Assembly: GCF_032854445.1 (NCBI RefSeq)
Contig: NC_088295.1
Span: 4,094,501-4,158,500, forward strand
Source: Liolophura sinensis
Lineage: Eukaryota; Mollusca; Polyplacophora; Chitonida; Chitonidae
Direction: 5' to 3'
DNA length: 64,000 nucleotides
Shown: one piece after another, positions 33,917 through 44,720 of the stretch
How the letters are laid out: every line of letters starts with the position of its first letter
How positions within the stretch are numbered: position 1 is the first letter of the stretch
Translations under genes and position numbers: made by a program
Notes under the pieces: model-generated
What the model was told of the DNA's origin: nothing
Databases searched by the model: none
The model's input: only the letters and a program-made list of their open reading frames with translations

Positions 33917-35990
33917 TTAGAAATGTCCATAGAAAGATTTCCTCCTGTCATTCACACTCCCGAATTCCCTCCCTACCCCCAATAAATTAGCTTTGTCAGC
34001 AAGGTCTTTGTGGCAATGAATCAGTATTAGATTACTTAGTCTAGATTGAGTCATTGTTGAACGCAAGTATGTCTTCAACCTACCTAGATTTGAAAACGAT
34101 CTCTCTGCAGAAACACTGGAAATTGGGATTGTTCTGAATATCTTTAGAAGTTTGGCGACCTCTGAGAACAACCCGGTTTCAGCAGGTACCAACGGGGAGA
34201 TACTTGTATACTTCAGGATTTCAACAACGGTTTCAATAGCTGTTACTTTCTTAAGGCCGTGCATGACGCCCGGGCCTTCTCACACTACCCGAACCTGTTC
34301 TGGTAACATATTCAGCTGGCGTTTGAGGCGACTTCCGTCTAGGTCTTTGGCATACAATTTAAGAATTTTCTCGTTGACATCCAAATCCCGAACTCCATCC
34401 CAATTTGCAGCCTCGAGAAGGAGATCCTGTACAGCTTTTGGAACATTCAAGGAGGATTGGTCATACCGCTTTGAGATTTCCTGCGTTACCAAATCCAGTA
34501 CCTCAAAGTAGATTTTCCGAAAGTACTCTTTTGGAGAGGAAAATTTATGTGGATCAGGTCCTTCACTCACACGCCTGGGTCGACGAACATACCTCGGTAG
34601 ACAAGGATTGTCTGTGTGTTTACTGGCAGCCTCCAGCACCTGTTGATAAAATATCTCAAACGACCCATCTTCACGCTGTCCGGTTAAGGATTTTTTTGCC
34701 ACGTCAGTTTCGATGAGAGCGAAGCTTTGATTCCATATTCGTCATGCGTTGTGGAATTTATTTCCTCCATGGTCTTCATAAAAGAGCTTCATAGTTGTCC
34801 ACGACTGATTGTATTGCACCTGTGCGGATCGTCCATCTTGTAGGACACAGTGGACGCAAACGTGGGGATGCAGGGGATGTTTCGCTTTGTATCGTCTGGA
34901 ATAAAGCGTCTCGTTTTGGTGAAAAGCGAATGAGTTGGTATATTTCCTGAATTAGACTAAGAGAGTCCCTAACAATACGACACTGTTAAGTAGCGTCTAG
35001 CCTACAAAGGTTCAAGCAATGGGCGAAGCAGTGTACATGTAAAGCAGAAGGTTCTTCTTTCCTGCTTTGTGTAGCCACACCTGGAAAGCGTCCAATCATA
35101 TTTGATGCGGCGTCATAACCCTGACCAGTACATTGGTTAAGTGGCAAAGAGCACTGAAGGAGGACATCTTTAATGGATTTGATCAAAGTGTCTGAATCTG
35201 TTTTGTCAACATTCACCATTCCTATGAGGTCTTCATGGATTTCGAAATCGGTGTCCACCCAGCAGATGCATATGCATAACTGCTCTTGATTGTTGATGTC
35301 CCTTGTCTCATCAGCGATAATGCCATAAAAGCAGCTTCACGGATCTTGGCTAGTATCTGTCTCGGCAAACCTTGCCCCATCAAAAAATACACTCATTCAC
35401 ACAATCAGGTGAAAGGTACTTGTTTTTTACAACCCAATTTTTCAGTGCAGGAATGTCTTCTGATCTCATTAAAAGAAGTTGTTTAAGGTTGGATTCCATA
35501 TCGTGGTGTCCGCGGATAGCGTTTCCCTGCCTCAGCAGCATTCGCAAACTTGACAGCTGCTTCAGAAACATTTCTCTGTTAAGAGCTTCAGGTTTAGGTA
35601 ATTGTTCCGAAAGTTGTGCCTGGAACGGTCTATTTTCATGGGATTTTAATTTATACACTACTTCCCGATGCCAGTCACTCTGTTCATGTCGCTGAAATCT
35701 CTGTCCAGCCTTTTTCCAGTTTTGGAATCCATCCTTTGTAAATGCACTCTCCAAATTCTTACTCAGGGTCAGTTCCTTGTTTCGGTGGCATTTTCGGCAA
35801 TAAAAACGAAACACACTCTTCTTGGTCAGACAGAGGGAAAGCCATTGGAAGTCATTGTACCAATCTTTGGTATATTTTCTGTGCTCAGCTTTGCTCCCAA
35901 CCCTTTGTCTTGTCGATTGGAGTGTCTCGTCGCCTGCTGGTTGATGTAGGGAATCTCTACTTAAGCAACAATCCGCAGTGCAATGAGGCG
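33917..35990 (-). pseudogene. Decayed hAT-type transposase (TTF zinc finger, ZMYM1-like)
   Basis: Minus-strand homology runs through at least four frames. About 35.99-35.38 kb: HQPAGDETLQSTRQR, then a TTF-type zinc-finger segment (WYNDFQWLSLCL, FYCRKCHRN) and WKKAGQRFQRHEQSDWHRE. 35.35-34.99 kb: the catalytic-region signature ADETRDINNQEQL and CTGQGYDAASNMIG, then ALHVHCFAHCLNL. 34.70-34.28 kb: middle part with RRVSEGPD and FRKIYFEVLDLV. 34.26-33.92 kb: the hAT dimerisation motif AERSFSNLGRLKTYLRSTMT then RLSNLILIHCHKD. Stops and frameshifts between the segments make it inactive. An ORF at 36318-36593 may be further N-terminal sequence, but this is weak. No terminal inverted repeats or 8-bp target duplication were established. 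Confidence 0.85.
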
Positions 35991-36610
35991 TGTCACTGGT
36001 ACTTGTCCCACTGGAAGCAGAAAGATATTTGGTTGCTTATTCTCACTTTTGGGGAAGCCTTCCTTTCCATAAATTTATGCAGGCATAAGAAAATGTATTT
36101 AACCTATACTTTTGAAACGGATTAACAGCTGTAACTGTACACGAGTAATGTCACATGTGTATGGAGAGTGGAGCTTTTCTTGGTTTGTGGTTCATGAATT
36201 AAAATACATTTAACTCGCTACATAATATCAAACGTTTTTCCATATACTTAATTGCATGTGTAAAACACTATAAATGCTATTCTACTATAAACACTATTCC
36301 TGTTTTTATTAATGTATTTATGGACATAACGCCGGAATTTTATTATATCTTGCACACCTTTTTACGATAGACAGGTCCTCTGTAATGCCTTGAACACATT
36401 CGCCGGATCGGCTTGATTCATTGCTAGAGGATTCCGCCAGAAAAACTGCCTCCCTTACATTAGTAGATATTGGATTCTCACTACCAATTGACGGTTTTTC
36501 AACATCCCCTGAAATAAAAGGTAACATATCCCAGAGAAAATAGGTCAAGATGTCACTATGCAAAAAAGGAACTGTGTGAACGTATGTGTTCACAGTTTCA
36601 TTTGTATCAG

Positions 36611-36956
36611 TAAGTCAGTGAGTACTTTTAACGCCGTACTTAACAATTTTTCATTCATATGACGACAAGGGAGTCTTTTAGGTGTAAGCACATGTAATGT
36701 GCCTTCTTGTTGCAGGACGGATTTCTACCGCTCTTTTGTTTGGTGTTGCTTCACCGAAACGACTTACCGAAGGCAAGTAAGCCGCCCCACCCGAGCACTT
36801 ACTAACACTGGTTGATCAGTCGTTGCACTATCATCTTAATGCAGAGTACCAAATGAGGAAGCTGCAACTCTCTCTTTTAAAGTGTGACCCGACCCAGGAT
36901 TGACCCTTGATCTCCCGCCCCCAAATCCGACGCTTTATGAGCTATACCAGGGCCGG
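36611..36956 (-). mobile_element. SINE-A with target-site duplication
   Basis: Minus-strand SINE-A. The tail appears as GCCGTACTTAACAATTTTTC, the body as GCAAGTAAGCCGCCCCACCC, and the head as GAGCTATACCAGGGCCGG. It is flanked by TCATTTGTATCAG (36598-36610) and TCATTTGTGTCAG (36957-36969), a 13-bp duplication with one mismatch. It is more diverged than the copy in CFAP52. Confidence 0.9.
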
Positions 36957-36969
36957 TCATTTGTGTCAG

Positions 36970-38546
36970 ATACACGTACTTTGATTTTATAAGCAACCGT
37001 GTAATTGTGTAATTATCCATTATAATTATATTTATATAGATGTAGTTATATATTTGACGAATTTACAGGCTGGAACCTCCATGGTGGGACTATATATAGG
37101 TCCACTGTGTTTCGAAATGAAGTGTCTTACATTCTCTCAGTTTGATAGGAGAATAAGTTTGTTCATGTATTTTGTTAAGGCTAATAGTCCTTGAGTTATG
37201 AGCAGTGACCAGCATAGGGCCTAATTTGCAAGTACATACCTGTATGTCTACATGGCATCTTGAAAAAAATAAGCAATATTCGGTTATTGTCGTTCCATGC
37301 TTGTACGCTTTTCACCATACAAAACACGTGCAATGGGCAGCGGTAATATAGATGGCGCAGTCACATGGCTAGTCAGATAACTCTCCTTGGAGGAATATTA
37401 TTCGGTCAATCACTTTCAAAGAACGATGGGTTAATTAGTCAGTGCATTAAACCTTCGAATGATTCGTGCACATAATATTAATGTAAAGTACGGACTTGTT
37501 TCGTCAGATATATGACATTTCTGTCTCTAAATTTTATGTTTGAAGATGAGAGTTTACCAGCAGTTTGGCGTCAAATATTGATTGACAGGCCTATAGACCT
37601 ATAGAGGCCTACACTAGCTGGAAATCTTTCTTGGCTAATTTGGTGACGCAGGAAAAGATAAACCATATCAAAACTATAATATCATAATAATGTCTGGGTA
37701 AATTAAAAGCTTAAGTTCTGATAGCACTATATCAAGTGGCCCTTGGCATTATCCGTAATATAGCGTACATATAGTAAAGTACGACTATCTTTTAGTTTGT
37801 CGTAGCTTCCTTGATATATAGGCCATTCTCTTTTCGTACATATGTCTTATCCTAAGAAACCATAGGCTTATACAGTAGGCCTAGATGTGTGTCATATAAT
37901 GGATATATCATGATTAGCTTTTGCGTCAGGGATATAGGCCCTATACGGCCGTGCTTGGACAAATTTCATCCCTTGTTTGTCACTGTCAAAAGGATTTACT
38001 AACATTCGCCTTGACTTGAAAAATTTCACCAACGGCAAGCCTGGGGTGGGGGTAGGGGTGATGGAGGGTGGAACAAAAGATATCCGCCCCCTCTGCCAAC
38101 CCCACCCCCTGTTCCTTCTCCTATGTATGTGAGTGTAACAAACGCACACAAGTCTTCGTATGGGAAAGGCACAATGTAGTTTGTATTGACAGTGAACATC
38201 GATCGAGCGTCGTGCTATATTGCATTTGCACATGAAGTGTTGTGGCGCTATACGCGCTTATACACGATATTACATTCCTCCACCTTTGGGTAAGAATTAG
38301 ATTTTAGAGAAAATGGTAACATGGGATAAAACATTAGCAGTGATAACTGGTACAATGGAAATAATATAATGTCCATAAGTACAGCGTGTACTTGAAATAT
38401 CCCGACGTAAAGTTAATTCTTCACAGTCTTTGTAGAATCATTAGTGTCAGATTAGGCATAAGGTAATTCTTTGTCATAAACAAATACCAAAAGAAGCGTT
38501 TAACATCCTCAAGAATTAAAAGTCACTGGACATAGTCTTCAAATAA
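36970..38546. other. Spacer, no gene seen
   Basis: AT-rich, with scattered GGCCTATAG-type short motifs near 37580 and 37870 and a pyrimidine/purine-rich patch at 38038-38110. No coding exon recognised. Confidence 0.5.
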
Positions 38547-38690
38547 GAGTCCTCGTTTGGCGTTCATCATGAAGGGGATAGTGCAACGACTGGTTGACCC
38601 AGTAGCCTATAATGGCTCGGGCGGGGCGGCTTACTTGCCTTCGGTAAGGTGTCTCTCTGAAGCACCACTAAATAAAAAAAGCGGTTGAAT
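38547..38690 (+). repeat. SINE-A body fragment
   Basis: GTTTGGCGTTCATCATGAAG then GGGATAGTGCAACGACTGGT, then GGCTCGGGCGGGGCGGCTTA. This is the interior of SINE-A. Head and tail are both missing, so it is a truncated remnant. Confidence 0.85.
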
Positions 38691-39059
38691 AGCATGGTCA
38701 TCGCGGGTATCATTGCGAAGTCGAATCTGGTCCTGGTGTCGACGACGAATTCGTCTGTCTGATGTTTGAACATGCCAAGACAAAGATCCTGTCCTTTTAT
38801 GCACAATTGTTGGTATCCGTTTCTTGCAGCTGCAATAATTGCGAACACAGACGCTTTCGTTTTCCAATATATTGCGACTTTTTGCGTGTCGATCATGGTA
38901 TGTCTTCTGCTGTTGTTACCTCTCGTAAATGCGTCCTTGAATATCTGGGCTGCGTACTTTGTTTTCATTTTCATTGGCCATCTTGGGTCACCATATACAG
39001 CTTGTGGCAATGTTTTTAAAACGAGAAATCCCTGGATAATGTTATATGAAGTTCCTGTA

Positions 39060-41035
39060 TCATCTGTTGACATCCCTGTGAAGGTACAATGACATGTGCT
39101 CAACACAGAAGGCAACCATTGAGTTCTGTCCGTCTTGTAAAAAAATGGTCTGCTTCCTGGCATTTATCTAGCCAACCCTGAAGAACAAGTTTGAGTTCTC
39201 TGGACAACGCTGGGTCTCGCTGAGTTCATGACTTGATCTGTTTTTGGTTTAGAGGTCCATGAATGTCCAGATGAGTAAAAAGTTGTACTTGGGATATCCC
39301 GGGATAGGTGGATTTTCGCCGCCTGATGAATCAAGAAGTGGCAAACGACTTTAAGCGTCTGCGTTTGCATTTAACTTACCAGATTTGTAGACCAACACAT
39401 ATTCGTAGGCTGTCAAAGTCAATGCCCAGCGCTGGATACGCGCTGCTGTTATGGCTGGTATTCCCTTGGTTTCTATTAATAGTCCAAGTAATGGTTTGTG
39501 GTCACTCATTATGGCAAAATGTCATCTATACAGAAGTTGACGAAATTTTTTTTACCCCAAATACGATGGCTGAGGCCTCTTTCTCCAGCTAGGAATACCC
39601 CTTTTCAGCTGTAGAGGGTGTGCGCGACATGAAGCTGACGGGTCGCTCTGTTCCGTCCGCCATTTTGTCAGAGAGCACTGCCCCAATTCCGTATGATGAC
39701 GAGTCATAATCCAGTACCAAGGATTCAGTCTTAGCAATTGAATAGCTGTCCAATTTGGAAACTTGATTAACTGTTTGTTTGTAGTCCCCCCATATACGGA
39801 GAGATTTGTCACTGTTCTCTACTGGAGCTGCCCACTCCAATACTTCACAGGTTCTGCTGTCCGTTCTGACTGAAGTCTCTCCAGTTCCAGGTCAATTTTC
39901 TCACGTAAGGCGTACGATACTGGTCTTGGTCTGAAGAATTTAGGCTGAGCATTTTGCTTCACAGTTATCTTGGCCTTAACTTCTTTAAAGGTGCCTAATT
40001 TCTCTTTGAACAGGTCAGGATACTGGTTTAACACAGTTCATATTGTAAATGATTTAAAGACTTGAAAATGTCTCTCCAATTCAATTTGATTTGACAACCA
40101 GTCTCTGCCTAGCAAGTTGAGACCGTTACCTTTAGTGACAGCAGCTGTGAGTTTAACGGCTTGTCCATTGCATGATACTGGATCCATAACTGTCCCCAAT
40201 ACTGGAATTTCCTCCTCTGTGTAGGTCCTGAGTTTAACTTTTTAAGTTTTCTGGAGTTCCCAATTTTCAACTGGTTGCATGTCTTTTCATCTAGCACAAC
40301 AACTGATGCTCCAGTCTCCAATTCTCACTGAACACTAACATATCCAATGTCCATGGCAACCTGATATGATTAGCAAATCACGCTGAAGGCTAAACACAGT
40401 ATAGATGTCCTGGGGGCCTCCGTGGCTCAGTTGGTTAGCGCGCTGGCGCAGCGTAATAACCCAGAAGCCTCTCACCAATGCGGTCGCTGTGAGTTCAAGT
40501 CCAGCTCATGTTGGCTCCCTCTCCGGCCGTACGTGGGAAAGTCTTCCAGCAACCTGCGGATGGTCATGAGTTTCCCCCAAGCTATGTCCGGTTTCCTCCG
40601 GGATCTGCCCGGTTTCCTTCCACCATAATGCTGGCCGCCGTCGTATAAGTGAAATATTCTTGAGTACGACGTATAACACCAATCAAATAAACACATGAAT
40701 TTTATTGACTTCTGGTAGTTTTACAGGTTGTGTGGATTGCTGAGTGTGTTGGAGGTCCTGGGTGTTTTTAGATGCTAATTCCATAGCTGTAGATACTTCA
40801 CGTGCCCTTTGGAACGTTAATCCACGCTCAGACAGTAATCTTCTTTGGAATCTGTCATCTTTCATTCCACATATCAGCTTATCTCTAAACTTTTTTGTCT
40901 AGAGATCGTCCAAAGTCACAATGTTCAGAAAGTCGACTGTTGAATTTGCATCTCTGGACACACGCTGAGAGTGGGGCATTGTGATCACCGACGATTTTCA
41001 CCAGTTCGATAAACGTTTTTCACCATGTTTTTCAG
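39060..41035 (-). mobile_element. Ty3/Gypsy retrotransposon relic, gag to RNase H
   Basis: Minus-strand pieces in order. Gag C-terminal part at 41.03-40.69 kb (KFRDKLICGMKDDRFQRRLL). Protease with the ETGASVVVLD active-site type at about 40.33-40.11 kb. Start of the RT domain at 40.03-39.77 kb (YPDLFKEKLGTFK, RPRPVSYALREK, IWGDYKQTVNQVSKLDSY). RNase H at 39.74-39.45 kb (GIGAVLSDKMADGTERPVSF, SDHKPLLGL), ending in the NANADA.SRLPL-type motif at about 39.37 kb, and a linker to about 39.06 kb. The RT core including the YxDD region is absent, and several frameshifts separate the blocks. A SINE-B is inserted between gag and protease. No LTRs were recognised. Confidence 0.85.
40412..40695 (+). mobile_element. 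SINE-B, full length, inside the Gypsy relic
   Basis: Best complete SINE-B in the window. The head is GGCCTCCGTGGCTCAGTTGG then TTAGCGCGCTGGCGCAGCG, the B-box region GTGAGTTCAAGTCC. The body is CCGTACGTGGGAAAGTCTTC, CAGCAACCTGCGGATGGTCA, then ACCATAATGCTGGCCGCCGT. The tail, AGTGAAATATTCTTGAGTAC then GACGTATAACACCAATCAAA, has an AAT-rich end. It is in the opposite orientation to the retroelement it interrupts. Confidence 0.93.
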
Positions 41036-41136
41036 GTGCAACTAAATTCCTTGCATCGAGCGTCGTGCTATCTGGGCGCGGCCATTACATGTGCACATAA
41101 ACTGATGTGGCGCTATACGCGCTTATTACACTGGGC

Positions 41137-41325
41137 ATATCTGTCATTTGTGTTATACATGGGTATATATCTGTCATTTGTGTTATATCTGGGTATATAT
41201 TTGTCATTTGTGTTATATCTGGGTATATATTTGTCATCAGTGTTATATCTGGGTATATATTTGTCATTTGTGTTATATCTGGGTACATATTAGTCATTTG
41301 TGTAGCATTCGAAACGCATTTGTGT
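41137..41325 (+). repeat. 30-bp minisatellite, 5-6 copies
   Basis: Unit TCATTTGTGTTATATCTGGG then TATATATTTG, 30 bp. Because 30 is a multiple of three, several frames stay open on both strands. Confidence 0.95.
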
Positions 41326-41394
41326 TACATTGATCATTTTAGTTCGCAGGACTAAATTTAAACTTCAGCAGGAGATATTACTAGCGAAGAGGTT

Positions 41395-41505
41395 GGTATA
41401 CTAAGGCACTCACTCACCTGTTTGTCAACATATACTCCTTACCACCGTTATGTAAGTACACTTCAAACATCAATCAAATGAATAAACAAATAAACAGATA
41501 AATAG
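41395..41505 (+). repeat. Probable SINE tail remnant
   Basis: CCTTACCACCGTTATGTAAG then TACACTTCAAACATCAATCA, AATGAATAAACAAATAAAC. It resembles a diverged SINE-B tail. Confidence 0.45.
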
Positions 41506-43689
41506 TGCTTGACTTCATCTTTCTTGACATATGAAGAGTTTTCCAGGTGATGAAAATTCCTAAAAAACGAATGCAATTATTAACAAGATCAGAGGAAAAC
41601 AACTGTCAGAAACTTCACCAGAGAATAAACAGAGGGCTAGATTTCTTTCAACATATACAAATACATTTATTGCAGCGACGTAAATCACAAAGAGAAATAA
41701 GATCAAATGTGAAGATAAAGAAATAATCTCATTAATATACACAACAAACTTTGACGTGCCATGCATGGTGAGTCTATAGTAAGTTTCATTTTAAATGAAT
41801 GAAATTATAATCTATGGGAAAATGGAATATAATATACATATACTCATATCTCCAGAAATAGTTTGATTTGTGGTATATTAGTATACAGTACCGACATGAC
41901 TCATTAAGGCGTGGCTTCTTATATGCATATTATTTTCTGTATATTATAGTACATGACCTTGCAAAAAGGTGAACAGGCTTAGGTGAGCTTTTTATTAATC
42001 TGAATATGGTGTTTTACGCCGCATCACATGTATCCATGGTTATTTTTGTACACGGTCACAGCCAGGTTTATGAATAAAGAAAATGCCATGGTGATATCGT
42101 GACCTTTGGACAGACATTCGGCGTCAGTGGTTCTGGGATAGTCCTGTTACAGCAGAGTCCCAATCAGTTCAAAGGCAGATAGCCTTCACAGAAACGTCTC
42201 CTCCACAAGAAATAGACAAGAATAGCATGGATACTTAGTTTTGGCTTATATGAAAAAACTAGAATGCTAAAATAAACCCTGAAATCTGAAAAAATGCAGT
42301 TCATTATAGGCTTTCTTGTCAAAAAAAGGTATCCTTGTGACGACTTAATTTAATGTGTCGCATTCTACAGGATGTGTTCTGGGACTCGAAAGGAGAAAAA
42401 CAAATGCAGTAAATGTCAATTTTGTACAGAGTTACAGATTCAATTACTATTTAATATCCAGTGTTTAGGCCCTTTTTCGCGGATTTGTGCAATTTCTCCT
42501 AATATATGTGTGTATATAAAATACCGCGCAATGAACTATATTCCCTTCGGCAAAAAGCACAGTCAACTGGGATAGTTTGTTTACAAGGTAATAGAGGCAC
42601 AGATCCAACGGCCTTGAAGAAGTAGGTCATAGGGTTCTTCTTCATTACTGGGTTGTGCACTTGTGGAACAAGTATGAAGACAATAGCTTCCAGAGATATC
42701 GTGTTTACAAGGTTATAACAAAATACACACTAAATCAACCCAAAGACCTTGAAAGGTCACTGAAAACAAATTTGCACGCAGCTTTTGCTACAAACAATCA
42801 AGAGATACCCTGATGACAAAATATTGACAAATGGACGGACGGATTGATTGACGTCAACCTCTACGAAAATACACCCTGGACCAATTTTCATCGCCGGGTA
42901 AAAAACACGTCATGGAGGGTTGAAGAAAATATGTGAAGATTGGAACAGCTAAAGCTACAAAATAATAAGTGGTAACAACTGTACTGTTGAATGACTTGTA
43001 TTTATCGGATGGCCTGTATAAAGCCCTGTTCCTATCGACCTCAAACGAGATCTGTAACTTAACATAAAACACGGCAATTTGTGTCCATTCCTCAAAAATG
43101 ACGAAGATAAATAACGTCTACGACATAGTTTGCCAGTTATGTTGCTGATCACGGAACAGGGCGTCAACCAGCAGATGGTTATAATGAGGCTATAACTTTA
43201 TAGCCTGGGTACACATCACACCGACACGCGTCAAACAATGCCACACATTTTTGTCAAAACTGTCTGGTGACAGCTATTGTCCAATTAAAACACCAGTCAC
43301 ACAAACTTTGTTTTGCAATAAATCTGATCTGACAACAGTTGTCACGACATTTATAGGGCACGGATCCATGACATTTTGGTTTATGCCAAGTAGAGTTTTT
43401 AATGGCTGACCAACCTGTTCATTCGGAGTCACAGTTTCGCGTCATTTTAAACCTTAACAGAGGCGGATATGACCTTCGTATTTGACAGTGATCCGAATAT
43501 GTGAACAGATATCAATATACAGTGTATGATTGGAGTGGATGCAGTGAATATCGAGTGTCCAAAGTAACAAGCTGCTCATCCAGTAACAATCAAAGTCTAC
43601 CTTGGAATGAATACATGGTGAGATATGTCCTTCACTTGAGGAGGAAATATTCAAATTTTGCTTCAAATGTTAAGTGTAGCCTATATCGA
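41506..43689. other. Spacer, no gene seen
   Basis: 2.2 kb without an ORF above about 72 codons and without recognisable exons or repeats. Confidence 0.5.
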
Positions 43690-44205
43690 GGCCTGTGATG
43701 TAGAGTGATGGATACTTGTGATGTAGTGCGTGTGGGAACACAGCAAGAGCGAAGGATACCTGTGATGTAGAGACTGTATGAATACAGCAAGGGTGAGGAT
43801 GCCTGTGATGTAGAGACTGTATGAATACAGCAAGGGTGAGGATGCCTGTGATGTAGAAAGTGTGGGAATACAGCAAGGCTGAGGATGCCTATGATGTGGA
43901 GAGTGTGGGAATACAGAAAGCCTGACGGATACCTGTGATGTAGAGCGTGTGGAAATACAGCAAAGGTGACTGATACGTGTGATGTAGAACGTGTGGAAAT
44001 ACAGCAAAGGTGACTGATACGTGTGATGTAGAGCGTGTGGAAATACAGCAAGGGTGACTGATACGTGTGATGTAGAGCGTGTGGGAACAGAGCAAGGGTG
44101 ACGGATACGTGTGATGTAGAGCGTGTGGAAATACAGCAAGGGTGACTGATACGTGTGATGTAGAGCGTGTGGGAACACAGCATGGGTGACGGATATTTCA
44201 TGTAG
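43690..44205 (-). repeat. 44-bp minisatellite, about 12 copies
   Basis: TGTGATGTAGAG landmarks recur at about 42-45 bp. A typical unit is TGTGATGTAGAGCGTGTGG, AAATACAGCAAGGGTG, ACTGATACG. The unit is stop-free in all three minus frames, giving three long overlapping ORFs that are not genes. One short copy lies near 43695. Confidence 0.93.
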
Positions 44206-44279
44206 AAACTATAACAGTGCAAGCACTGTACCAATCGTTATGATTTATATTGTAGGTAAGAAGTTAAAACACACCCTTC

Positions 44280-44720
44280 ATTTGTCATACTGGGTACGTC
44301 CTTCAATTTGTTATAGTTGGCACGTCCTTGAGTTTGTCATTCTGGGCACGTCCTTCAGTTTGCTCTACTGGGCACGTAAATCAGTTTGTTACACTTGACA
44401 CGTTGATCAGTTTGTTATACTGGACACGCCCTTCGGTTTGTCTTACTAGACACGCCCATTGGTTTTCTACACTGTAGAAGTCCATCAGTTTGTTACACTG
44501 GACACGTCCATCAGTTTGTTATACTGGATACGCCCTTCGGTTTGTCTTACTAGACACGCCCAAGTCCATCAGTTTGTTACACTGGACACGTTCATCAGTT
44601 TGTTATACTGGACACGCCCTTCGGTTTGTCTTACTAGACACGCCCAAGTCCATCAGTTTGTTACACTGGACACGTCCTTTGCTACATTGAACGCGCCTCT
44701 CAGGTTGTTATACTGGACAC
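44280..44720 (-). repeat. 26-bp minisatellite containing the GPCR stop codon
   Basis: About 16 units of 26 bp (some 31), plus-strand form CACGTCCTTCAGTTTGTTAT then ACTGGG. The distal end of the array overlaps the receptor gene: GTGTCCAGTATAACAACCTGA (minus strand, 44720-44700), which encodes the last five residues and the stop, matches the array copy at 44615-44595 in 20 of 21 positions. Confidence 0.92.

Noticed and set aside
38567-39163. 198-codon minus ORF
   Set aside because: Its C-terminal end is SINE-A sequence, and its N-terminal part overlaps Gypsy pol homology that reads in another frame (WTQRDPALSRELKLVLQGW at about 39.2 kb). No domain of its own.
40412-40500. Possible tRNA gene (A and B boxes)
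   Set aside because: The intervening sequence cannot fold as an anticodon arm, and the head is joined to a SINE body and tail. The same applies to the heads at 619, 29296 and 33462.
43632-44234. Minus-strand ORFs of 200 and 165 codons rich in CCIHTLYIT-type repeats
   Set aside because: Same artefact: a 44-bp satellite unit open in all three minus frames.
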